From contig OX463844.1 in NCBI GenBank assembly GCA_949825065.1, positions 28,826,076-28,890,075 of the forward strand: a stretch of 64,000 nucleotides of DNA, read 5' to 3'. How positions within the stretch are numbered: position 1 is the first letter of the stretch; every line of letters begins with the position of its first letter. Positions 12,118-22,302 of this stretch are shown here, in pieces. The notes under the pieces are model-generated. The model searched no databases. It was given only the letters and a program-made list of their open reading frames with translations, and was not told the origin of the DNA. Position numbers and translations under genes: made by a program. This stretch comes from Odontocerum albicorne. Lineage: Eukaryota > Arthropoda > Insecta > Trichoptera > Odontoceridae.

Positions 12118-12655
12118 GTTAGAATACTCGAACCGGAGAGTATCGAAATTTGCTAAGATGATAGTCTACAATAGTATTCTAGTGACAACTTTGAAGTGAA
12201 ACGTGGACGCGGAAAAATACCAAAAGGAGCCGAATAAATGCTGTAGAAATACGTGACGTCAGAAGAATATATTGGGGGGGGGGGGGGGAAGGGGGGGAAT
12301 GTATGACGGAATACGGAATGAAGTTATCGGGGGTGAATGTAAGCTTAATGCTAATATATTAAGGAAGATCAAGAAGAGCATCCTGAGATGGTTTGGATAT
12401 CTAGAACGAAAGAATGAAGAAAGACTAACAAAACAAATATACAGTGCAAATATCAGTGGAAGGCGTGGCAGAAGAAGACTTACGAAAGTATGATTGATAT
12501 TTTGAAAGAAATATATTTAAAAGTCAGAGAAATCGTAGGAATTGTATTGGAAAGTGTATGGATGTAGAAGAGGCAAAATTTGTGTGGTGCGATAGCAACG
12601 TCTGGTGCTATCTCTTCCCTGCCTACCCCGACAGAGAAACGGCGTAATAGAATAT
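12118..12655 (+). mobile_element. Non-LTR retrotransposon fragment, family N1 copy 1
   Basis: The head ATACTCGAACCGGAGAG is followed by a non-coding stretch shared with 18.03 kb (GATGATAGTC, GAGCCGAATAAATGCTG), a long poly-G tract (about 12,272-12,298), and then an RT C-terminal frame. That frame has ILRWFGYLERKNEERLTKQ and ISGRRGRRR, then breaks near 12,493 and resumes with RCMDVEEAK-like sequence and the CCTACCCCGACAGAGAAACG end word. The catalytic RT is absent. The same head plus tail in several copies suggests a fixed, shortened element rather than random truncation. Confidence 0.65.
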
Positions 12656-12725
12656 ATTATTTTTCTTAAAGTTGCTTTCAATATTCATTTGGAAGGTTAT
12701 TTGGAGAAGCTGGCCATAAAGTATT

Positions 12726-12765
12726 GTGAGGGTTAATTTTGGTTTTCCAAAATAATGCCCTCACG
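12726..12765. repeat. Imperfect hairpin
   Basis: GTGAGGGTTAATTTTGG and CAAAATAATGCCCTCAC are near-complementary arms of about 16-17 bases around a short TTTTC loop. It may be the end of a small palindromic element or an accidental structure. Confidence 0.5.
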
Positions 12766-12805
12766 TCATAAATGTATGAGCATTGTATTTGAATTTAGTA
12801 TAGTT

Positions 12806-13404
12806 CCCGCCTAGCATTAGCTAGACGCGAAGAAGCTTTTCGGAATCTCCGCCTTATTGCTTGTATCGCGGAAAGATCGAGAAGTTCGATTGTTCTGAAC
12901 GCGTCCACTTTAAACGCGTCCGCCCTTGCTTTTTCGGGACGCGGACTGACACAGCCGGAAGCTGGCGGAGTCGCCGACCGATTAGCCTACAAGATGGACC
13001 GTGTTGCTAGCGGTCCCCAAATTGGAGGGAAATTGTGCGTCGTTCTGACCGTTATACTAATGTCCAGAATTGTGGTTAATCCTAGTCGGTATGTGGGCGT
13101 GATGATATCTGAAGGTATTTCAGCATCATGGAAATGGTTTCCCTTCTTTGCTGTGCTGGCTGATCCCTGATACGCCAAAGACGCGTCATGGACAACAGCT
13201 TAATTTCGAGCATTCACTAGCTGAGGAATTACTAGCATCACTGGCTACGTCGAGCCGCCTTTGTTCTAATTCCTCGCTCGAACGCGGTTTGCTTATGGAG
13301 TAAGCTCCTGGACCGTGCCTTTCTACTAAGGCGCCGATCGGTCGTCGTTATCCGGCTTCATCTGAGGATCCTGGCTCTAGATCCTGCTGGCCTGTAAAAG
13401 CCAT
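12806..13404 (-). pseudogene. GC-rich unidentified coding relic
   Basis: This block is close to 50% GC, far above its surroundings. On the minus strand an ATG at 13,404 opens a 73-codon frame to 13,186 with one in-frame TAA after codon 18. Its residues look protein-like: a Glu/Ser-rich middle including SSEELEQRRLDVASDAS, then ECSKLSCCP. A shifted frame (13,178 to 12,987) continues with RTTHNFPPIWGP, and after another stop there is a basic stretch to about 12,815. The composition, ordered acidic/basic segments and multiple breaks suggest a decayed gag-like or processed gene copy. I do not recognise the family. The plus strand is also open for about 120 codons (12,806-13,171), so the strand assignment is an inference. 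Confidence 0.35.
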
Positions 13405-14717
13405 CGCTGTTGCTGGTAGTCATGACGTCATGCGTTACGCAAGTAGAACATTAAGTGTTTAAATAATAAATATGTGTTCTGGATGTGAGCTGAGATTGAC
13501 TCAACCATCAGGTAATTTATATTGTAACCCCATTCTACCTGTGATATCTATGGTGATAATCGATGTGGTGAGCCTTCTTAGAACCCCTTTTGATGACTTT
13601 CCTTGTGTGAGTTCTATTTGTTTTGTCGCCACTTGGGTGTGCGAGACGGTCCTGGTGTCTAGCGTGTCTATGAGAATAGCCCTTTCATATTAAATATAAA
13701 GAGAAAGTCTCCCTCGTCTCCGTGAGACAAGGAATAGAAGCATAACTGCCTTAACCTCATTGAGCCCCTCTGGATAATTCAGAGGATGATTTAAATATAA
13801 AACTTAACAATCCATATGTGTTTCTTCATAAACCTTCCGATCTCCAAGCTTCATCATGAGTAACCAAGTTTCCAGAATCCTAACGATCTCCAGAGAGGTA
13901 TAGAGCATTGTTTAAACAACACCGCTGAGCTAGTAAAAGGGTAAAAGTCAATGCAATTTCTGTTGTTGGAATATAGCCTTGTAGAAATAATTTTGTAGTT
14001 TTCTAAAATCCGCTACGTAATTTTGAAAGTTCCCAAATTGCCGCGCTTACGCGCAGAAGTGACCAGAATACAAATATGGCTGCTCTCGTCATAGAGAGAA
14101 AGAAGCAAATCGTAGCTGTCAGATTTTGACAGATATAAATCAAAACATAACCTTTAAGGTTGTTTACGTAATTAAGGATCGATGTTTCTTTGCACTTACG
14201 TTAGAATAACTTATATTTATTTAATGTTGGGTGAAAGGCTACCCCATGAGAAACATGCCTGACAGTATCGAATATTTTTCTTAATCGCTTGCTCAATGCT
14301 GAACTTCGTGATCCGCTGCTATGTTGGTGCTTTATATGTTTATATCCTGAACGATCCTGGGCCATGTTAAATGTAGTGTTTAAATATGATTCTAACTTCT
14401 TTATTTTGTTCGTCAATATTGTAGGACACTGTGTTTTGATTGATTTCCCTCAACTGTCCCAGTGGTCACCTGTTTCTCAAGATTTTCATTGTTCTTTACC
14501 TTAAACATGTCAGGATCCTTGTTCTGCATGTAGTCAAAAACTTTTCGGATACCATTAATTCTTAGACGACAGAAACGTTGGTGCGCTTTGCGGTCCATGG
14601 GATACGCCCGATACCTCATAAAGAAATCATATATCATGTTTGTGTCCTATCCTCTCATTGTCCGTGTTTCTATTATATACAGTAATCAAATATAACATAT
14701 AAAGGATCTAATGACTT
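13405..14717. other. Mixed sequence with unassigned short frames
   Basis: Somewhat less AT-rich than average. A 73-codon plus frame (13,472-13,693) and two minus frames (14,201-14,416 and 14,413-14,637) have no motif I recognise. The two minus frames abut and could be a decayed single coding region: the first has a basic/aromatic stretch, the second a Ser-rich one. A CTGTCA-GATT-TTGACAG palindrome sits near 14,117-14,135. Confidence 0.3.
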
Positions 14718-15058
14718 ATGGCATACAAATGAATGTAAATTTAAGGCTGATGTGTTGAGCAAGATGAAGGAAAGTACGCTGAGATGGTTAGGGCATGTAG
14801 AACAAAGGAATGAAAAAAGACTTATAAAACACATAAATAGTGCAAATGTGAGTGGAAGGCGTGTGAGAGGAAGACCAAGAAAAGTATGGGTGAATCAAGT
14901 TAATGTTATTCTGAAAGAGTGGAATACAGAAAGTCAGATAAAACATAAAAGTTGTACGAGAAGGTGTATGGATGTGGAAGAGGTTAAGGATGTCTGTCGA
15001 GATATGAAAGTCTGGCGCTGTGGCCTTTCTGTCTACCCCGACATGGAGATGGCGTGAT
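14718..15058 (+). pseudogene. Non-LTR retrotransposon RT C-terminus, family N1 copy 2
   Basis: The best-preserved tail of family N1: an uninterrupted 101-codon frame (14,752-15,057). It carries STLRWLGHVEQRNEKRL, VSGRRVRGRPRKVWV and a Cys-containing RRCMDVEEVKDVCRDMKVW segment, ending AYPD-like (VYPDMEMA). This is the region downstream of the RT thumb in the parent elements; no RT catalytic motif is included. Unlike copies 1, 3 and 4, it lacks the ACTCGAACCGG head and the poly-G tract. It carries the end of a larger ORF and needs no start codon of its own. Confidence 0.75.
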
Positions 15059-17459
15059 GGTATGTATGTTTGGTATACAAAACCATCGGTAGAGAAAATA
15101 TGGATTGGTAGTCGAAGTAATATTAATAATAATCTGCCATTAATGACGATAGTAATGAATGAAAATATATTTTTAATAAAATTTAAACGTTCTATGGTAT
15201 TTATATTTTACTTTTTAACGGTCCAGTCATCTCTTCTTAATAAATATATTATTAGCTATTGTTATTTTATGTTTGTAAAATACAATAACAACGGAAATAC
15301 GAGTATATAGTAATAACAATATTACCAGGTTCTTACTTTTCTCTCATTACAAAAAGTTTACTTTTTCTTTGGAATAGCGGTGATCCTTTTCGGCAGGAAA
15401 AACCACCTCTCCTAATCCTAATTAAATAAGATATCCTAAAATCCTCTCCTAAATGACTTCTTCTTACTTTAACAATAACACCGTTCTATGAAGAGACTTA
15501 GACGATGCCTCTATAAAAACAAAAATCTACCACTTAACACTGAAAAAAAGTTCTTCGAAGCTCCTATGAAAACGTCAACCCGTCTTATCGATAGCCATCC
15601 TGTCACTCCGTTAATTTATATCTTATAATCATATCCAGAAGTGAAAGCTGTAAAATAATATAAGAAAAGATGGATATTCTACAACATGATTTGAATATAT
15701 AATTCCTTGCAAAAAACATTATTAATGCAAGGAATTCTAATACAATTAAGTACCGTATGTATACCTCTTCATATATAAAAGTTCACGGTTATTATTCAAG
15801 ATGTAGAAGAAGTACCGTATCAGTTTAGGGTCATTATTTAAGAGGAAGAAGAAGATGTACTGTATCAATGATGATATTTAGAAAAACAAAATGAAACCAA
15901 TAAAAAATGCAAAATTTTATGTTCATACCATCTTTAATTTTCCGATATGACAGCTGTCACTTCTTGATTATTTTGTTGAATAGAACTAATGAGATGCTGC
16001 GAAGTGTGCATTACTTGACACTGGCGTATACTTCTTTGTAACATATATGGTGCACGGCCATTATTCACGAAGAATAAAATTTCTAGGATTTTTGTATTGT
16101 GGTGGATTTAGAAATTGTAAGAATTATTTATGTTGATATCATTAAGTAAATTGCGAAAGTGAGTTAAATTTATGTTCTAGTTAAATTATAACTATTACAG
16201 AAATTTGTTATTCTTCCAAGATTTGGTAAAGAGCAAAATTACAAATTTTGGAAGTTATGGAATTTTATAAAGGAGCTTTAGGAACGTTGCAAGATAGAAA
16301 TTGCTGGATTTTACATCCAATTATAGATTGCAACATACAAGTTGAAATATGTAAATTAGGACAAAAATATATCTTTTTAAAACCGATAAAATTGCAAAAC
16401 GGGCTCAAATAAGAACTTTTATCTCTACTTTATGATAGGTTTTAGCTATACAATAGCAAACCATATTATAGAGACACATCATAATTTCAAAAACAATTTA
16501 GTCAACATTTTACTTACGTCACAAATATTTGAAAAATAATGAATTTGGAAACAGAAACAAAGCTATGACCAAAAATAAAATTGATCAATATCCGAAGAAA
16601 CAAAAAATCCCCACTCATGAAACTTTTAATTTGGGTCCATAGACCAAACACTTTTCCGATTAAACGTGACACCAGTTGGACTTCAGCATTGATTTCGTTG
16701 CAAACCGGGATCATTCCGCCTAAAGGGAATTTTGAGATAGGAGGTACAAACATGTGTCGTGGAGATTCATACAAATATCACACTGGAATAACAAAGTATT
16801 TTTTTATTGAATATACGAGTACTTGAAAAGGGACTTTTCATTAATTTCTTTTTTTGTTTCGAGGAGTAAGCGTTTTTTTGTGCACGATATTTTCTGAATA
16901 CTTTAATTAAAATTATTTCAGCATAAGCACTTTATCTCAAATTGTCTTACCTTCGATTATTTTTTGCTGCACATGCATTTTCAAAAATCGATTTGCCTCA
17001 CTGGATGCTTATTTTCGCCAACTCGGAATAAAAAGATAATATGGATTCAAGCCTTAAGGCTATGTTAGTTTTGTAGCATAAGCGTCGCTTGTCAAACTTC
17101 TGAGCTAAACAGTTCCCCCTAAAAAAAATATAATAATTGATTCGAGATAAATTCTAAAAAAATATCGCTAATGTTTTTAAATTTTAGCCTTTGAGGTTAC
17201 CGAACAGTGATAAGCATTTAATATCTCGTTGGTAGCGGGTGAATTTGAATAAGTATATTTTTAAATTTAGAAAAATATGAAAGGAAAAGTAAATTGCGAT
17301 AGAAATAAATAAATATATAACATATAGGTTTATTGATAGCAACACGGTATGTACATATATAGACACATTTCAAAATCACACTGTATCTCAAGTTAAATAA
17401 AAGAAAATATATTTAAGAGAGAAGCTATGAAAAGGTCTGGGCCTATCTCATAATATCCC
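15059..17459. other. AT-rich stretch with minor repeats
   Basis: At 15,783-15,875 two diverged copies of about 45 bases share (T)CATTATT(C/T)AAGA, AGAAGAAG and a (C/T)GTATCA end; a related GCACGGCCATTATTCA word is at 16,051. TGACAGCTGTCA (15,948-15,959) is a perfect 12-bp palindrome. The minus frame 16,514-16,774 lies in a slightly GC-richer patch (16,640-16,780) and includes PPISKFPLGGMIPVCNEIN; I cannot assign it to a family. The rest shows nothing. Confidence 0.35.
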
Positions 17460-17510
17460 CACGGCCGAGATACACCCCACCAATATATGTGTAGGACTTG
17501 CTCGGCCGTG
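17460..17510. repeat. Strong short hairpin
   Basis: CACGGCCGAG (17,460-17,469) and CTCGGCCGTG (17,501-17,510) are perfect 10-base arms around 31 bases, with further outer matches GGGC/GCCC. GC-rich arms in an AT-rich setting make it conspicuous. It has no T-run typical of a pol III terminator and no known function. Confidence 0.7.
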
Positions 17511-17864
17511 AGCCCATACCCTTGCACATGTACATAAAGAAAAAAAATAGAAAATTAATAAATAGCACTAAAAATTAAAAAAGTAAACCCACAAATACCA
17601 CGAAACGTCAGCGATATGTCAGCGAAACAGAGAAAAACTGATAGCAGTCAAAGTTTTATCAAAATAAAATTGTAAATAGAAAACGAAGTTCAAACATATA
17701 AACCACAATACGAAAAATGAACATATATATATATATGGGTGAATAATAAAAGATTTGAGTGATTTGAAGAAATCCACTATTAAGGTAGTATTTTCTCAAA
17801 TGGGGAAAGAGTTGAGGAATATTAAATGGGGTGTAGCGACAGAAAATAAACACTGGCTGAAATA

Positions 17865-18037
17865 TTTATACTCGAACACTACTACTTACTAAAACATTTA
17901 TACTCGAACACTACTACTTACTAAAACATTTATACTCGAACACTACTACTTACTAAAACATTTATACTCGAACACTACTACTTATTAAAATACTTATACT
18001 CGAACACTACTACTTACTAAAACATTTATACTCGAAC
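17865..18037 (+). repeat. 32-bp minisatellite, five units
   Basis: The word CTCGAACAC recurs at 17,871, 17,903, 17,935, 17,967 and 17,999, and CTCGAACCGG at 18,031: an exact 32-base period with few substitutions. The last unit runs directly into the head of the family N1 fragment (ATACTCGAACCGG...), so the array has grown from the 5' edge of that element. Confidence 0.92.
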
Positions 18038-18562
18038 CGGACAGGGTCAAAATCTGCCGAGATGATAGTCCATAACAGTATTTTAGTACAACTTTGATGT
18101 ACGTTTATGAAACAATACTGAAAAGAGCCAAATAAATGCTGAAGGAATGCGTGCACTTAGAATATATGCTGTGGAGGAGGGAGGGGGGGGGAGGTGACGT
18201 ATTTTGTATGGCAGAATACGGAATAAAGAGATAGGGATGAGTGTGAACTGTAGGTAGTTGTGTTGAGCAAGATGCAGAAGATCTCTGAGATGGTTTGGGC
18301 ATGTGGAACGAATGAATAAAAAAATACTTACAATTCAAATATACTGTGCAAATGTGAGTAGAAAGCGTGGTAGAATAAGCCCCAAGAAAGTGTGGTGGGA
18401 TCAAGTGTACGATATTTTGAAACAAGGAAATGAAAAAAAGTCATAGGCGTCGTAGGAGCTCTTTGAAAAGGTATACGGATGTAGGAAAGGCGTATGTTGC
18501 GATATGAAAGTTTGGCGCGCTCTTGTTCGTGCTTACCCCGATAGGGAGACGGCGTCATGGTC
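18028..18562 (+). mobile_element. Non-LTR retrotransposon fragment, family N1 copy 3
   Basis: Same layout as copy 1: head ATACTCGAACCGGACAGG, GATGATAGTCCATAACAGT, GAGCCAAATAAATGCTGAAG, a G-rich tract (about 18,175-18,195), then the RT C-terminal coding remnant (WFGHVERMN-like, GRISPKKVWWDQV-like). It ends CTTACCCCGATAGGGAGACG. Frameshifts break the coding part near 18,440. The two minus-strand frames across it (18,105-18,425 and 18,328-18,558) are antisense by-products. Confidence 0.65.
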
Positions 18563-19340
18563 AGTATGTGCGTATATTTGCGAAACGAATTTTACCCAGA
18601 AAACCCATTATTTGGTTTGTATGAAAAATCGAAAGAGTATATTTTGTCCTTTATCTGAAATATTATCCGGTTAGTAAAATGATTATTACATTTTATTATC
18701 ACATTCCGTTGTAATAATGCATTTGATACTATGAGTTGGATGTATATTTTATCAAATATCTCGAAGTTGATGAAATTTGTTCGTTGGATATTTTTTCCTG
18801 TATCTGCCTGCACCAGTGATATATATGTACATACTCGTACATACCTTCAAGCCATATCCCTGTCTGGGTAGACAGATCACCAAACGTTTCTATCTCCACA
18901 TACATCCTTCGCATCTTCTATATTCATACACCTTCTCATACAAATCCCACCATTTATCCGACTTTTTACGTTTCCTTTGAAAATATTATTCACTTGATTC
19001 AGCTATACTTTTCTTGATATTTCTGTCATACGTCTTTCCCTCACATTTGCAATATATATTTCTTTTATTAGCCTTTATTGATTCACTCGAGGTATAAAAG
19101 TAACTATTTCTAAAATCAAATTAGCATATATTGACAAAGATAGCAAATATGATTTTTTCAACCAAGGTTATAAAACAAAGTTTTTCCAACACATTAGCCG
19201 TGTTGTCTGCTAATGGATAGCATAGCATCTCTGTAAAGAAATAATTTAATTTTGCTTCCTACAAATCTTTACCATAAAACTCATTTCCAGTATTGATAAT
19301 AATATATTTCCCATAAAAATAATAAGCTGTATAGTATAAT
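18563..19340. other. AT-rich sequence, nothing recognised
   Basis: Short frames on both strands without motifs. TACTCGTA occurs at 18,832-18,839 (see findings). Confidence 0.4.
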
Positions 19341-19544
19341 TTTACATTTTCGTTGTATACTGTACAAACTGGTGGGCTTATAAACATGAGACATTTTTTT
19401 TTAATCAACTAGAAATATGTTAAAGGCACCTTGAGTGGAAACCACACTAAAATTGTTTTAAAAAAAATCAGGGTTCCAACGGGAATCGAACTCGCAACCC
19501 CCGGATAGAAAGACATACATCTTTACTAGGACACGGAGGTCGTC
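19341..19544 (-). mobile_element. tRNA-derived SINE (family S1), near complete
   Basis: On the minus strand: GACGACCTCCGTGTCCTAGT (start and A-box region), a CCCGGGG-like bend reading TATCCGGGGGTTGCGAG, B box GTTCGATTCCCGTTGG, body with TGTGGTTTCCACTC and ATTTCTAGTTGATTA, then AAGCCCACCAGTTTGTACAG and the tail GTATACAACGAAAATG. Both promoter boxes are readable, making it one of the fuller copies. Confidence 0.8.
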
Positions 19545-19782
19545 GGAGGAAATATAAGTATTTTTACAAAAAAAGGGAATACAAATAAAATAGTTTACTT
19601 TTTTTCTACTACATTTTTAACAATTTCACTTTGTACATTTCTGCACACAATGTGTCATCTTCAGGTGAGTTAGTTTAAACTTTATTTTTTCATGAAAGCG
19701 CTGAATTCTAAATCAAAACCTTGATCAAAAATACATCCAAATTTGTGAATTATTTGTAATAATTTAAAACAAGATGAATGTA

Positions 19783-20689
19783 CGAGGCATATCCAGAAAG
19801 TAAGTGTACTGAATTTTTGTAGGTTACAATTTTTTTCATTTAAACAAAAAAAATACGTGGTTACCGTAGTACATATGTAAGCTATTTTTCGACATAGTCG
19901 CCATTCCTCTCAATGCAGGTGGTGAAGCGGGGTATCAACTTTTTGATGCCTTCCTCGAAGTAGTTTCCCGCCAACCCCTCCGTCCACCCATGTGCAGCTT
20001 CAGGGAGGTAAAGAGATAGTAATCTGAAGGTGCTAGGTCAGGGGAATGCGCGGGATGGTTCAGGACATCCCATTTAAACGAGGCGAGCAGTTCCTTCGTG
20101 GCGTTGGCCGTGTGTGGTCTGGCATTGTCGTGCAGCAGGCAGACTCCCTTTGTCAGCATGCCTCTCCTCTTGTTCTGAATCGCCCTCCGCAATTTTTTTA
20201 GGGTCTCACAGTATCTTGCAGAGTTGATGGTGTCCCCTTGAGGTATATATTCAATTAAAATTATGCCTTGACAGTCCCAAAACACGGATGCCATGATTTT
20301 CTTGGCTGAAATTGTGGTTTTGAACTTTTTGGCGGAGGGGGAAGAGGTGTGACGTGACCGTTTTTAAACTCGCGACACCACTTGTACACACTCGTACGAT
20401 TCATAGCTTTATCACCATATGCAGTTTTCCCCTCATTATAAACCTTAACCAGAGATTTTCCCTTCCAAACGAGATAACGGATGACGCCGTGTATTTCGCA
20501 CTTGGCGGGAGATTGGATTGACATTTTTCACGAAATGTGTTGTCGCGTCGACACTTCTCAACGTACTGACCTCGAACCGGTCTCGTGGAGGGGAAGGGTC
20601 AGGCTACACGGAAGTGTAGCCAACATGTTGAAAATAAAATCCATCCGGTCGTGAGAGCCTCAGTACAGTTACTTTCTGGATACGCATAG
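19783..20689 (-). mobile_element. Mariner-type element, both ends, internal deletion
   Basis: Terminal inverted repeats of about 30 bases match at 26 positions (shared core ATCCAGAAAGTAA and TGTACTGA) and are flanked by TA on both sides (19,781-19,782 and 20,690-20,691), the mariner target duplication. The element is 907 bp, versus about 1.3 kb for an autonomous mariner. The difference is explained by loss of the middle of the transposase gene (see the pseudogene entry). Mariners move by cut-and-paste using a DD34D transposase; this copy could only move if supplied in trans. Confidence 0.88.
19935..20524 (-). pseudogene. Mariner transposase with central deletion
   Basis: The start at 20,524 opens the N-terminal helix-turn-helix region (residues 1-59, with MNRTSVYKWCREFKNGH near its end). 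It then jumps, out of frame, to the catalytic half that resumes at KFKTTIS...KKIMASVFWD (about 20,325). LLHDNARPH (second Asp) and SPDLAPSDYYLF (third Asp) are present. The segment holding the second HTH and the first catalytic Asp (DETW region) is missing. Normal mariner transposases are about 340-350 residues; only about 180 remain. The frame ends in a diverged segment near 19,935. Clearly non-functional as a transposase. Confidence 0.85.
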
Positions 20690-20691
20690 TA

Positions 20692-21685
20692 TTATATTAC
20701 ACTTCCGTTGCATATAAAATAAAAACCTACCGTTTATTGCATTATGGCAATTTCTTTTAATAAAACTTGTGTATGGTAGTTTGTGTACCTCATGTCGATA
20801 AAATATAATACATATAAAATCTAATCAATACATTAAACCACGTGTTTTGCGAAATATCATAAATTAACTCAGTACATATATCTCTAGGATTCGTATTGAA
20901 ACAGAATGGGACAAAACTGAAAAATTTATCTATCTTTTATGATCTTATATCGTTGCATGCAAAATACTTTGCAATAAGTGCTGAAATAAACTTTTCAGAT
21001 TTTGAGTATATGGTATAGGATTATTGAAATTACAAAATATTATTCATATTTCATTGCCGTTAGTCACAAATATTATATTATCATAAATTATTAATGAGGG
21101 TTTCTATAAAAATGAAAATTGGCGAAACAAACTTAGAAAAACACAGAGCTTAGCTTGAGTTAAGGGACGGTGAAGAGTTCAGGGGTAGGAGACGAGTTTT
21201 GGGGGGTTGGTCGTGGTTTTATGTCCCGATAACTTCTATACTAGCCGGCGGGGAGCCGCTTATCAGCTTCAACAATTTTATTATGACCAATCAAAGAGAA
21301 CAAAGTTGGACTGGAGTGAGGGATGTAAGGGGTGGGAAGGAGAACTTTATTTCCACTTTGGACGTAAATTGAGATATGAATCGTTCCCGTTCCCGTTCCC
21401 GTTCCCGTTGGAGCAAGCATATTTTTATTCGAGTTGTCAGTTTAATTTCCTGGCCAGAATAAAAACACCATTAAATGGAATGAAATTTTATACAACGGCA
21501 AAAATCTGAATGACTTGTTGTAAATGTGAATTTCTGGTGTGTATCAACGAAACTGCATCATTCTTGGGATAAATGCGAAATAGTTGCAGTGCAAAATTTT
21601 ACTACAGATAGAATTGCATTCAGTAATGAGATTTTTTTTTCTTTTTTTGTTTGTTTAAGTAACCAAATTTCCCCTTGGTGCAAAA
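20692..21685. other. AT-rich sequence with a short hexamer repeat
   Basis: A (CGTTCC)n run of about 4.5 units occurs at 21,382-21,409. A 100-codon plus frame (21,207-21,509) spans it but shows no domain and includes the repeat as Phe-Pro units, so I consider it chance. Nothing else recognised. Confidence 0.4.
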
Positions 21686-22018
21686 GAATTCGTATTTCAT
21701 CATGATCAATTTTGTTATTTTTAATCTATAATTTTTGTTTTTATTCATATTCCATAATGATCAATTTTGTTATTTTTAATCTATACTGTTTGCTTTTATT
21801 CATACTCCATAATGATAATTTTTTTTCTTTTTAATCTATACGTTTTGTTTTTATTTATATTCCATCATGATCAATTTTGTTCTTTTCAATGTATACTTTT
21901 TGTTTTTATTCATATTCCATAATTATCAATTTTCTTATTTTTAATCTATACTTTTTGTTTTTATTCATATTCCATAATTATCAATTTTCTTATTTTTAAT
22001 CTATACGTTTTGTTTTTA
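21686..22018 (+). repeat. 55-bp tandem array, about six units
   Basis: The word GATCAATTTTGTTATTTTTA and its variants (GATAATTT, TATCAATTTTCTTATT) recur at about 21,704, 21,759, 21,814, 21,869, 21,924 and 21,979, an exact 55-base spacing. Units contain TTTTTATTCATATTCCAT(A/C)AT. Units 5 and 6 are most alike, suggesting expansion at the right end. Confidence 0.9.
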
Positions 22019-22157
22019 TATGATAAAAGTTTTTTTGTACACTATGAATCTGATATTTAAAACTATTTTCCTTTTCTTAAGTTTGCCCAACTTTCGTTCT
22101 TCTTTAGTAATGGTAAAGATTTTTGTATTGTTTTATGTTTTTTTGCATGCATCAAAA

Positions 22158-22302
22158 TCTGGTGAGTTAATTCCATATGACAAACTCTTATAACCAACCA
22201 GTAAGATTTTACAGATGTCTTACGTGAAAATCAGACCACAACCCTTCGAAATTGAACCCGGACCCTCGATACATGTGTCTTACCAACAAGGTCATGAAGG
22301 GC
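22158..22302 (-). mobile_element. tRNA-derived SINE (family S1), decayed
   Basis: Minus strand: CATGACCTTGTTGGTAAGAC (A-box region), CGAGGGTCCGGGTTCAATTTCG (B box altered), GTGGTCTGATTTTCACGTAA, CTTACTGGTTGGTTATAAGA, and CATATGGAATTAACTCACCA. The tail is shorter than in other copies. Confidence 0.7.

Noticed and set aside
12272..12300. Poly-G tract as a functional G-quadruplex
   Set aside because: It sits at the same place in a related fragment (18.18 kb), so it is best seen as part of the repeat; the exact length may also be a sequencing artefact.
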